DNA from: Clavaria fumosa
Taxonomy: Eukaryota; Basidiomycota; Agaricomycetes; Agaricales; Clavariaceae
NCBI GenBank assembly: GCA_951802425.1
Contig: OX637795.1
Location: 4,320,501-4,384,500 of the forward strand
DNA: 64,000 bases
Direction of reading: 5' to 3'
Of the stretch, positions 21,226-31,559 are shown piece after piece (within the stretch, counting starts at the first letter, position 1; every line of letters begins with the position of its first letter). The position numbers and the translations under genes are program-made. The notes beneath the pieces were generated by a model, which saw nothing but the letters and a program-made list of their open reading frames with translations, searched no databases and was not told the origin of the DNA.

Positions 21226-22074
21226 CCAGATGGACATTTAGATTGGATAGGCTGATAAAATGGACATCGAGCGCGACAAACTTGAGGCATGGTGAAGTCG
21301 TGTAATTGAGTGTCATACATAGACGTCGAGCGCGACAAACTTGAGGCATGGTGAAGTCGTGTATTTGAGTGCCATAGTGTGCTAGTTGAACCCGATGACT
21401 TGCGACGCTTTCTGCACATCGTCGGGCTAAGCCTTCGGGTGCTCATCATTGCCTGTCCCCAACATCCCCAACATCCCCAACATCCCCAACATCCCCAACA
21501 TCAGTGCCGTACGCAGATGACAACAATTTTGGTTTAGGATACTGACGACGCCGCTATTTTGATGCTTTTGCGCAATGCGCCTCATTATTGTTACATTTTC
21601 TATGCTATCTATTAACTGGCTGGTATAAAGTACGCCGACAACGGTCAGCGGTTGAGGATTGCGCGATGATGTGGTTGGAAGCGAGAAGAAAAAAACATTA
21701 CCAAACAACCCCCCCTGCTTACTTACGCCCCACGCTTCGGTAACTGCCGAGTGCAGTCTGCACACATATGGAAACGCCATGTTCGCGTCGACGGTCTGGG
21801 TCACACCACCACTCTTCACGCGCGAGGTGCTCGAGATGACACAGGTCAGTGAGCGCCTTCCGAGTCGTGCTTGCGCTGCACTTCACCTACAGCAAGGCAT
21901 AGTAGCAGCAGCAGCTGGCAGCAACGGTTCGTCCCCATCCCTTCTCCCCTCGACCTATCATTTTTCAGTCCAATTCGTGGCAACGACAGCGGGAGCAACA
22001 GCAGCGTGCGGCGATAACAACGACAGAATGACAATACCTGCTACACGGGCCGGCGACGGCTGCAGCAGCTGACA

Positions 22075-22560
22075 ATCACCAGCAGCCGACGAGGACGACG
22101 CACCAGCGACTAACGACGACGACGACGCACCTGCAGCCCACGGAGACGACAACCGACGACGGCAGCAGTGGCCGACGATGAGACGCACCAGCAGCCAATG
22201 ACGACCGACGACGGCAGCAGTGGCCGACGGTGAGACTGGCAGCAGCGGCCGACGACGATGACGACGCACCAGCAGCTAACGACGACGACGGCGCACCAGC
22301 AGCCAACGACGACGACTGACGACGGCAGCAGCGGCCAACGATGACGACGCACCAGCAGCTAACGATGACGACGGCCCACCAGCAGCGGCCGACGATGACG
22401 ACGCACCAGCAGCTAACGACGACGACGGCGCATCAGCAGCCAACGACGACGATCGACGACGGCAGCAGCGGCTGACGGTGACGACGCACCAGCAGCCAAC
22501 GACGACGATCGACGACGGCAGCAGCGGCCGACGATGACGATCGACGACAGCTGCTGCTGC
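22075..22560. repeat. Degenerate GAC/CAGCAG triplet array
   Basis: Repeats of GACGACGACGCACCAGCAGC and CGACGACGGCAGCAGCGGCC fill this stretch and the reading frames over it are low complexity. Confidence 0.7.
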
Positions 22561-23259
22561 AGGGGCCAGCGGCTTCAGCAGCCAGCGACGGCAATAACAA
22601 CAATGGTGGCTGCGGCAGAGGCAACAGCATGCGGCAACAATGGCGCAAGCCCCCGACAGTGGTCGCTGACCAACGGCGGGGACTTGGGCCATTGGTGGCA
22701 GCTGGGCAAGTGGCAGCTGGGCAGGGAGTGGCAGTGGCGGCAGCAGGGCGGGGAACGGAGGTGGCAGTAGGGCGAGGAGTGAGAATGGCAGCAGCGCAGC
22801 AAGGGCAGGCGGGAGCAGCCATGAACAAGCTTGTCGTTGTTGCCAATGATGAGGAGAACGGCGCGAAGTTCATGTCTGTTATCAGTTCAGCTGCAATTTT
22901 TTAGATGACCAAAAGTTGTCCATTGCTTTCAGTCTTGGAGCCAGAGGTACTGGAGGCGCCTGAGGCAGAGACAGTTGACATACATGAACCGCTGAAATGA
23001 ACGAAGCAAAAACAAGGATTGATGATACTATTGTAAACCAGGAGAGGCCGCCGACCAAAACGACTCAAGACATTGCTGCTCTCTGAATCCTCCATCCGCA
23101 CCCCATATTTTCCTCGCGCTCTCGCAACAAAAGACAAAGTCAGTAATCTCTCCACCCTCCTGGAACCTGACCTGCTTGTCCCTTGTTCCCGCCTACGCCA
23201 AACAACTGCGCGCACGAATCGTACACCACCTTGTTCACCTTGAAAGAGTCGCCGAGAGA

Positions 23260-23460
23260 GATGGTGGATCGTCGATGATGGCATGCCGCCGAGCCCGAGG
23301 AGTGCGCCGTCTGGATGCACAGCTAAGGATGTGAACGGCTTGTCGGATGCGACTGAGCGGAAGATCAGCTTGTTGGCAAATAATTCGTGGAGGGAGTACG
23401 TCTTATCGAGAGAACTGAGGGCAAGAAGGGTTGATGTGGGATGGCTAGACCCATGATCTG
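23260..23460 (-). pseudogene. Fragment resembling PRP19 WD40 C-terminal region
   Basis: In one minus frame the sequence reads HPTSTLLALSSLDKTYSLHE, a short variable part, then KPFTSLAVHPDGALLGLGG and PSSTI. This resembles the last WD40 blades of the splicing factor and ubiquitin ligase Prp19, where LAxHPDGxLLGLG is typical. Similarity ends at about 23260, and the rest of the frame down to 22901 is not WD40. Probably a captured or decayed host fragment. Confidence 0.4.
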
Positions 23461-24712
23461 TGGATACGAATATTTAAAAGTATATACTCTGGAGTAAAAA
23501 ATTGTTTTGAATGAAAAATGGACTCACGGGAGAGGACCACCGTTATCATAGCCACTGCCACCCATAATCATACTCATCATTACCGCAGCCACCTGCAGGC
23601 GCAGTGCACCAATGCCCTTCCCAGATGCCAAGCGGTCACAGCGGTGGGCAGTGACAATGTCCATGAAGGATTGTATAATGAAGCAGACATGTATGAAAAA
23701 GAACCGAATCAAAATATATATTCTTGACAAGATATTGACAAATGATTGAGCTCGTTGTTGGGGACGATGAGCACGAAGGTTCAGGACGGTGGGCGGGCGC
23801 ATGATGGCAGTGACAGGCGTGGGAACACGGGGTTAACACGGGGTTAACACGGGTGAGCCCTCTCGATACTTGGAAGGCCAGACCGAATATTAGGAATAAA
23901 CTGGAATCTGAATGCGTGGGTACGCGAACATGGCGTTTCCATATATGTACTGCACTCGGCAGTTACCGAAGCGTGGGGCGTAAGCAAGCAGGGGGGGTTG
24001 TTTGGTAATGTTTTTTTCTTCTTGCTTCCAACCACATCATCGCACAGTCCTCAACCGCTGACCGTCGTCGTACTTTATACAATAGATAGCACAGAAAATG
24101 TAACAATAATGAGGCGCATTGCGCAAAAGCATCAAAATAGCGGTGTCGTCAGTATCCTAAACCAAAATTGTCGTCATCTGCGTACGGCACTGATGTTGGG
24201 GATGTTGAGAATGTTGGGAACGTTGGGGACAGGCGATGATGAGCGCCCGAAGGCTTAGCCCGACGATGTGCGGAAAAGCGTCGCAAGTCATCATCGGCGT
24301 AGGTGACTTGCGGACGACACTGATGTTGGGGACAGGCGATGAAGCTTCGATGAAGGTTTGTCTTACATCCCTTTTCGACTGCTGACATCTCAAACTGGCG
24401 CATAAATTACTAGCATTCGCCACTGCACCGCCGTTACGCCTCTAGTCTTGAAAGTCTCGAACAGGCGCATAAATTATTGTGCCGTTTCGGCCGCTTCAAT
24501 CATACAATACACGCATATCCGCTGTACAAACACTAGCGGCAGGGACATGGGCAATGATTGTGGTGAGCACTGGCAGTATTTGAGTTTCGGGCAGGCATTA
24601 CATACACGGCAGTGCTCACTTACACTTCGTACCAGCGCTCGCAGTTAGTGGTTGGCGAATGGCCCTCTCCATGACTCCACATTGTGTTCCCTGTATTGCG
24701 AAGAATGTAGCC

Positions 24713-25175
24713 TCATGAACGTTCAGAGGATACTGGATTCACGTACGCCTCTTCTACGGGGAGGCACATCTCTCCGGTAAGCATCCCATGTCGAGCTATT
24801 TGCTGCAGTGTGCGCCCCTGCTGATGAGCCTGACGTATGTCATGTTTTATGTCAACCATCAGCTTCCGATAGTGGTAGGCCATACGAAGTGCATGACGGT
24901 ATCGTAGCTCGGCAGAACGTGCAGTGATGTGAAGAGACTGGTATCGCTTATACGCATCGTTTACTTCCCTCTGTGCGTATATTCCCATGACCTCGTGAAA
25001 TACTAAGCATGCTTAGAGTGTTTGCTTTACACAGTTTGCTCACAACACTTCGGAGGCGTCGATATGCGCCGGCTGACTCGCGTGTGTTGTTAATCAATGG
25101 GGCAGTAACCAGTGGGGGAAGCTCGTCATTGAATGTCGTGTGGGGGAGCTGGGCCGTTGGCGTCAAGGAGGGCAT
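24713..25175 (-). pseudogene. Hypothetical gene fragment, helical, one frame change
   Basis: The frame starts MPSLTPTAQLPHTTFNDELP at 25175 and runs to about 24970. It continues in a second frame (REVNDAYKRYQSLHITARSA...EEAYVNPVSSERS) to 24713. The second part is rich in charged residues and probably helical. No family recognised. Confidence 0.35.
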
Positions 25176-25185
25176 CTCCTGGTGA

Positions 25186-26100
25186 GTGTTGGGGTTGTCT
25201 GTTGTGTTCCGAAGAAGAAATGGAACTGATCTGTTCCTAGCTGATATTCTAGCCTACGCTTTCTCGCTTTCTCGCTTTGTTGTTTCACTTTCTTGCCTCG
25301 CCGCTATTTTGTTGCTTTATTGCTTCCCTTTCTCGCTTTGCTTTGATGCTTCATTTCCGTCGCTTTGTCATCTCACTTTCTCGCTTTGTTGCTTTGTTTC
25401 TTCACTCCTTATGTCACCTCGTTGCGCGGCCGCACGTGGCACCTCGTTGCGCGAACGCACGTGGCTTTATTTATGTACCGCGTCCAAGACATTGGCAGTT
25501 AGCAGTTTGTCTGTATCGGGTTGAGTGGTTTTCTCGTGGCGGGTGGATATTGTAGCAGTTGGCCGACGGAATTGACATTCTCCGCCCGCCCTCCTTCCTC
25601 CTCATGACCTTGCTGAACATGGCTCTTCGTGGGCGGACTCTGATATTGTACGCCATCGGTTACTCGCTATGACAAAACACTCACCAGATCCTATTGCCCG
25701 CCCCAGCACCCAATTTTTACCATGCTGTGTCAATGTCCTTACATTTCCTTCGTAATTTTGAAGCACTGAGAGTCGACAATGACTCTCACAGATCAAGCTC
25801 AAGGTGCGCAAGAAGAAAGAAGACCATGAGCGGGATGCGAACAGGGAGGATTTGCTCAAATTTCTCAATTCGACCTTCGGGTGAGCTCTGTCAGCTGTAC
25901 GTACGTCGAGGCACGTCCCTGGTGCCGTATTTTATCGACCGAAATCCTCTTCATTTTTGGAGCCCATCTTGGCGTACTCCTGGGAGCAGTGGAGCGATCA
26001 TAATATTGTACTTTGTCCGGCTCAGTGCTCAGCCGCCAGCTCGTCGTCGGCCCCGTTGCCGCCCCAGTTCGTTTACCTTTTTACTATAGAGAAACCTCCT
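25186..26100. other. TTTCTCGC-rich intergenic DNA
   Basis: 25255-25420 repeats CTTTCTCGCTTTG-like motifs. No reading frame with protein character was found. Confidence 0.4.
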
Positions 26101-26114
26101 TTCCCTACTCATTT

Positions 26115-27125
26115 ATGTCGTCCTCACTAGCACCATACAACGTCACCCTTTCTGACCAGACTCCAACTATCCAATACTCACCCACTCGCGATGGCCCACT
26201 CTCCCAAGGCTGGAATATCTCCTACTCGGGCCCCATCATCCCGAAACAAATCGATCCGACCGCTGCAGGCTCCAGCTCACACCGCACGACGATGCCCGGT
26301 GCCCGCTTGCTGCTCAATTTCACGGGCACAGCCGTGTACCTCCTTGGCACAGCCCAAGCCCCTGGCGCATACGACGCCACGGTTGACAGCCACAAGCGCG
26401 CGCCTGGCAGCGGTGGGGGTCTGTTGGCGAGCATCACTGGTCTTCCGTACGGAGATCACCAAGTTGGGCTAACCGTCGTGAAGCCGGTGGAGGTCGCCGT
26501 ACGGGGGGCTATCGTCACAATCGGACTGGACCTGCCAGGGTTCGTTTCCCGAGGTTGCTCTATGTCTTTGCTCATGCAGAGCTTGCCACCAGGATTTCTC
26601 CTGTGCAACGCATGGTGAACGCTGTCCTCATGGACGGAACAATTAGGCCCAACCCGTTCTTCCAATATAACAATCCGCCAGGAAATCCTGGCAGCTTGGC
26701 CCGCCAATGTACAGTAAGTCTCTGTCCTCTGCGTGCCTGCATACTCTAGAAATCCGAACGATGTGTTTCTTCACTAACAGTCCACAATGGGATGACACCA
26801 CTGGTGCTCAGGCCCGAGATGACCACCGCAGGCGGCAAGCGTTCGCAGGGCTCGTCTCTCTTATTTACCCTCACGCAGACGTCCGCGTTCTTCCTACGTG
26901 GTGCGGCTTCTCGACCCGCACTCGACATGGGTCGACGCGGATGAAGTACTCTTCTGGCGGAGCGGCCTAGACTGCGACACGACATATCTGGTCGAAGTCA
27001 AGTCCGAGGTGGCTGGCGCAAACATGTTTTTCGGTGTCAGATCGGTGGATATACTTGATGCTGGCAGGTGTGTTTCGTCCGACTTCTTGTTCATCTGGGG
27101 TTTGCCGCTCACGGTCATTTAGCAA
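26115..27125 (+). pseudogene. Decayed fungal Gal-binding-like (Ser/Thr-rich secreted or membrane) protein gene
   Basis: From ATG 26115 the protein reads MSSSLAPYNVTLSDQTPTIQ, then GARLLLNFTGTAVYLLGTAQ, SGGGLLASITGLPYGDHQVG and VTIGLDL. This pattern (FTGTAVYLYG, LPYG-H) belongs to mushroom proteins with an N-terminal jelly-roll domain before a transmembrane segment. Later pieces (MVNAVLMDGTIRPNPFFQYN and, near 27000, CDTTYLVEVKSEVAGANMFF) look like the second such domain. Frames change between pieces and no membrane segment follows, so it is a relic. Confidence 0.5.
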
Positions 27126-27299
27126 CGGTGGCCCAGCCGCGCGTCTACAGGTGCGTGTTCTCAGATGCGTTGGGCAATGTGTTCACATCCATACCAAAAG
27201 TAGCATCGTAGCTCTCGTGCATGTTGACCGTACTCCCCGCTCGAACCGAGCCCCCGCAAATGCTCACCCAACAGACTCTCCCCTCTGAGTTCACCTTAT

Positions 27300-27924
27300 C
27301 TCTTCCTTTTGCCGTGTAGCATCATTCAGGCAAATGCCCTGGATTGACCTCCCTTAGGTTTATTGCTCAGATTACCTGTATTCAACGTAAATGACCCAAA
27401 TTTCATTTCACAAATTACCTACCTGTACTCAGTGCAATTGACCCAAATTTCATTTCACAAATTACCTACCTGTATCCAGTGCAATTGACCCCTGCTTTAT
27501 GGTTAATATACTCTGTCTAAAATGGGGAAAATAGCCCGACAGAGCCCCAGTTTCATGGCTAATAATCACCTGTTTTCCAGCTTTTGACTGGTACAAAGAT
27601 AGTGAAAAGCACCTCAGATTATGGTTGAGATGACCCAAAAACTATTGTGAAATTAACCCATTAGATCAGCTTAAAATGCACTTATGATATAGTGAAATTC
27701 ACCATTAGAAATCAGCTTAAAAGACACCTGTACTGTAGGAATAATCACCCAGAGAACAGCGGGTGAATTCGGTCATATAAGTGGCGAAAATCACCCGTTT
27801 CATGTACCCAATAAAGATGTGATTATCAACAAGTCCTGGTGATTTTCACCTAGGAAACCATTGCTATTCACCACTTCTCAGGGTGTTTCATATGGTGATT
27901 TTCACCAGGTTTTGGTCTTGCAGT
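27300..27924. other. AT-rich spacer with GGTGATTTTCACC palindromes
   Basis: Contains two copies of ACCCAAATTTCATTTCACAA (about 27390-27475) and several GGTGATTTTCACC-like palindromes toward the GC-triplet array. Similar GGTGATTTCTAATCACC sequence lies at ~19.57 kb on the other side. No gene. Confidence 0.5.
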
Positions 27925-28555
27925 GGGCGGCGGCAACGACAGCGACAGCGACGGCAACGGCGGCGGCAACGGCAACGGCGGTGGCGACAGCAACGGCGGC
28001 GGCAACGACAGCAGCGGCAGCGACGGCGACGGCGGCAGCAACGACAGCGACGGCAGCGGCAACGACAGCGGCGGCAGCGACAGCGGCGGCAGTGACAGCA
28101 ACGGCGAGGGCGACGGCAACGACAGCAACGGCGGCGACAGCAGCGGCAGCAACGACAGTGACGGCGGCGGCAATGACAGCGACGGCGGCGGCGGCGATGG
28201 CGGCGACAGCGGCGGCAACGACAGCGACGGCGGCGGCGGCGATGGCGGCGACAGCGGCGGCAACGACAGCGACGGTGGCGGCGGCGATGGCGGCAACGGC
28301 GGCAGCAATGGCGGCAATGGCGGCGACAGCGGTGGCAATGACGGCGGCAACAACAGTGACGGCAGCGGCAACAACAGTGACGGCGGTGGCAACAACAGCG
28401 ACGGCGGCGGCAACAACAGCGACGGCAGTGGCGGCGATGGCGGCGACGGCGGTGGCAACGACGGCGGCAACGACAGCGATGGCGGCGGCGGCGATGGCGG
28501 TGGCAACGACAGCGACGGCGGCGACGGCGGCGGCGGCAGCAGCAGCAGCAATGGC
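27925..28555. repeat. GC-triplet array (GGCAACGACAGCGACGGC type)
   Basis: A 630-bp array of GGC, GAC, AGC and AAC triplets, open in many frames on both strands, with the same character as 18910-19485. It sits near the right end of the 12.9-kb element. Confidence 0.85.
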
Positions 28556-28799
28556 CCAGGCCCCCTACTGCAGTCCCAGACTGACAGCAGGGACCTGGGC
28601 CATTGATTTTGTGGTGGCTGGTGTGCAGAGGAAGGAAGGAGCAGTGGTGGCAGCAGGAAGCGGCACATAGCACTACCATAGTCTACTCATAGTCTACTGT
28701 AGTATCAACCCGGGCTACCATTTGAGACAAGTGAACTACCATGTACCATTGAATCACATTTATGTCCTTTGTATACTCTGGTGCATTGTATGGGATCTA

Positions 28800-28925
28800 C
28801 TCAGTGCTACAGAGCAATATATAAGAACTACCATTACTACAGAGCAATATATGGGAACTACTGTTACTACAGAGCAATATATGGGAACTACCATTACTAC
28901 AGAGCAATATATGGGATCTACTGGG
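28800..28925 (+). repeat. ~30-bp tandem repeat, four copies
   Basis: The unit CTACAGAGCAATATATGGGA plus ACTACCATTA or a close variant. It is a subterminal repeat of the 12.9-kb element and, like the left end, is rich in CTAC. Confidence 0.8.
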
Positions 28926-31559
28926 TCTATATAACTCGTTACTAGCTACTGAGCTACTGCTGCTACCATGACTACATAGTACTATATTGTTTGAACTTTT
29001 TTTCCTGATGAAGATGCTCAAACGTGCGGGCCGTGGTCACGATCACTCCGGTGTTGCTGCCACTGCCGAAGGTGAATGTGCGGTGCTTTGTCCCGCATGT
29101 CCACAACCTGGGAAAAACTTACCAGATGGGTGGAAAGACGCTCCTGAGCGCCAACGCTGGCTGTATTCACTATTTGTTGGCATTGATGCCAACTTTAAGT
29201 TGAAGTGGAAGAATGTTTCAAGCGAGAATGCTGACCCATCATTAAGTGGGGGGTGGTCTTATTTCGTAGAGGAACCAAAGTACAAAGCCTTCCTGGATGC
29301 ACATGGAACACAGCGACAGGAGAGAAGCACATGCTCGAACTATGATGCGCTCGCGAGGGCAGACTCTAAGGACACACGGTTCCTTGACAGTACTGGAGTA
29401 GGAACTGTCAACTGCATTCGCCATGACATGAAACGCCCAGGCGGAGTGGGTGCCCTTCAGAAAGGAGAAAGGTAAATGATTTGCACCATTCATTTCATAA
29501 ATACCTCAATGCTATGTTCTAGATATATCAATATGGATTATATCTTCTTCAACAGCATACGCAGGAACAATGATGAGTTCAAGAATATTGTCATCTCGTA
29601 TGATATTGCGTGTCAGTGGAGTCGTCACTTTTGGGATCGCATGCTTCAGTTCCCTCGCGAGTGTCATATCAACTGCAGTTCTGTCAAGATCAACTTTCTG
29701 GTCCCCAAATTCCATCTTCCAGCTCATCGCCCAGCCTGTCATGTTGCTTACTCCTTCAATTTTACGCCCTGTGTTGGCCGGACTGATGGCGAAGCGCCGG
29801 AGCGTGGATGGTCAAACAGCAATGCTCTCAGCTCGAGCACGAAGGAGATGGGGCCGGGTTCTCGCCGGGATACGCTTGACGATCATTTTGGTGACCTGAA
29901 CTGGAGGAAGGTCTGCGGGTTAGGTTTGATAATCCTTTTTTTCATTCACTGCTAAGTTAATATCCGACTCAGGAGCCTCACTGTTGCGTAAACTTAGAGG
30001 AGCAGTACCAGAGCGAAATGAGCACCTCAATGCGTTTCGGGAATTGACTGATTCTCTACATCATTCCGCAGAAAAATGGTCAGAGAGCATCAAGGCATGG
30101 GAGAGGGACAACACAAATCTAAATCCGTATCAATCCAAAAGTTCAAGTACGTGTTCCTGCTTGAAAGGAAAGGCCGATCTTGATTGTCTCCCTCATGCAG
30201 CCATTGGATTGGCTGCCGTGAAGCTTACTTTACTTCAACGGGAAGCACAAGAGATCCAACAAGGCACTGCATCAGTGCTCGATGATATGGTCTCTCACAG
30301 TGTTTTGATTTCTATGGGACTTGAGTTGGAAGAGCAACAGTAAGTGATTTGAACAAGCTCCTCTGTTCTCGGCACTCAAAAAGCACTTCATTTCCTCTAG
30401 GTGCAGATTACAAGGTGATCTGTCGTCGCTGGGTCCATATGCTACTGTTATCCAGCTCGCAAAAATCCAAGAACGTCGAAATGCACTTCAACGCAAGATT
30501 GACAGCTGGAGTGCCATCCAGAAAATCTACGTGCCCTGTTTGGTAGCGCTGCAAAGGGATTCTGACATTTGCAGTCAAAGTCAACCACATAATACTCCAC
30601 TATGGTGGCCTTCAGCCATTTCTGGCAGAGTGCAATGCGATTCTCGTCTTTACTCGCATGAATGGGAACTGCGCCACGCGCAAGCAAATGATGCCCTCAG
30701 TGACTTGCGACGGAACCTACAGCTCCGCTCGCATCTCTTCAAATATAAAGACCGTTTTACTACTGGACAACAGGCCAATACACGAGCCAATGCGACCATC
30801 TCCCGGGTCCAGCAGTATATAAATGCATGTGTTGCCCGATACCGGGTTGCACGCAATGCCTTACCGTCGCTTTCTACCCAGCTGAATAAGGGGGATTTGT
30901 GGAAGGCCTTGCTGTTGGAACTGCGTGACGAAGACGTTCGTAACATTACTCTTGGACTGGATGGTGAATCGGAGGGCAAGAGATCCCTCTCGTGGATCTG
31001 GAGATGCGGTGGCGACGAGATGACTGAAGACGATAATCTCCATGAGTGTATGTCATTGTCTTGGGCTCGCTTTTGTTGTCTAACAAAATTTGAAGCTCTA
31101 CGAATTGAATGGTGCAAAGCACGCGCCAGGGCACTGCGCTGGACAGAAGAAGTTCTACTTCTTGTGGAGGAGATGCGACGGGTCCTAGAGTTTTTCCAGT
31201 GGAGGGCACAATTTTGGAAAACACATGCTGAGTTTTTGCAACTTGATACTGATGCAGATCAGACAGTCCGGCTCCTCGGGAGCCATCTGTTGCTCCCTCG
31301 CAGAATTGAGGGTGTGCGATCATACGGGCTCCGTCAGGCACATATCCAAAACGTTTTACATGACAACTTCAGGAATCTCTGGCGCAGCATTCCCACCCTT
31401 ATCATATCGCAACTTGGCAGAGATGCCAACATGGTTACACAACTGGATTCCAGTATGATGGATGAACTCTTACAGGCCGTGTCCTTTATACAGAAATGAT
31501 AGCTTGTATTTGTAGAATCGTGTACTTAACAGAATAATGAGTGCTTGATTAGGAATACA

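Larger units (their letters stand above)
21394..24293. mobile_element. Inverted-repeat unit with ~370-bp arms
   Basis: The arm 21394-21786 (starting GATGACTTGCGACGC) is the imperfect reverse complement of 23924-24293. The arms share the sequence around TACGCAGATGACAACAATTTTGG and a TTGGGGATG/CATCCCCAA microsatellite. Between them lie triplet repeats and gene fragments. No transposase is seen. Target duplication not found. Confidence 0.6.
16142..29010. mobile_element. 12.9-kb element with CATCAGGAAAAA termini inside KDZ exon 4
   Basis: The left end is CATCAGGAAAAA (16142-16153) and the right end TTTTTCCTGATG (28999-29010), with AA repeated on both sides (16140-16141 and 29011-29012). Both ends contain short tandem repeats rich in CTAC/GTAG. 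The interior holds AT-rich DNA, two GC-triplet arrays, a 102-bp repeat, an inverted-repeat unit and decayed gene fragments. I see no transposase. It is either a non-autonomous carrier or a compound of several nested elements. The same 12-bp end recurs at 63851-63862. Confidence 0.72.
15102..31499 (+). pseudogene. KDZ transposase, interrupted by a 12.9-kb insertion
   Basis: Exons: 15102-15353, 15403-15621, 15678-16046, 16092-16141 joined to 29013-29471, 29523-29923, 29973-30146, 30201-30339, 30401-31499. Outside the insertion these sum to 3162 nt with no stop, giving 1053 residues, close to typical for the family. The CxC2-type cysteine cluster (CGQCRTQDAEYRCLDCFGE, then CASC and HKYCPFH) lies at about residues 105-150 and the DFYYALARITDN region near 255. 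The second cysteine motif is CPACPQPGKNLPDGW. The DDE-like core includes GIDANFKLKW, the conserved GTVNCIRHDM, then KGERYINMDY, SYDIACQW and GEAPERGWSN. A helical C-terminal half follows. It would cut and paste the element by binding its termini. The insertion after RQWRHL disables it, but the frame elsewhere is intact. Confidence 0.9.

Noticed and set aside
27861..28679. Ala/Thr-, Gly/Ser/Asp- and Pro/Ser-rich frames on both strands
   Set aside because: All frames over the GC-triplet array are open; this is composition, not coding.
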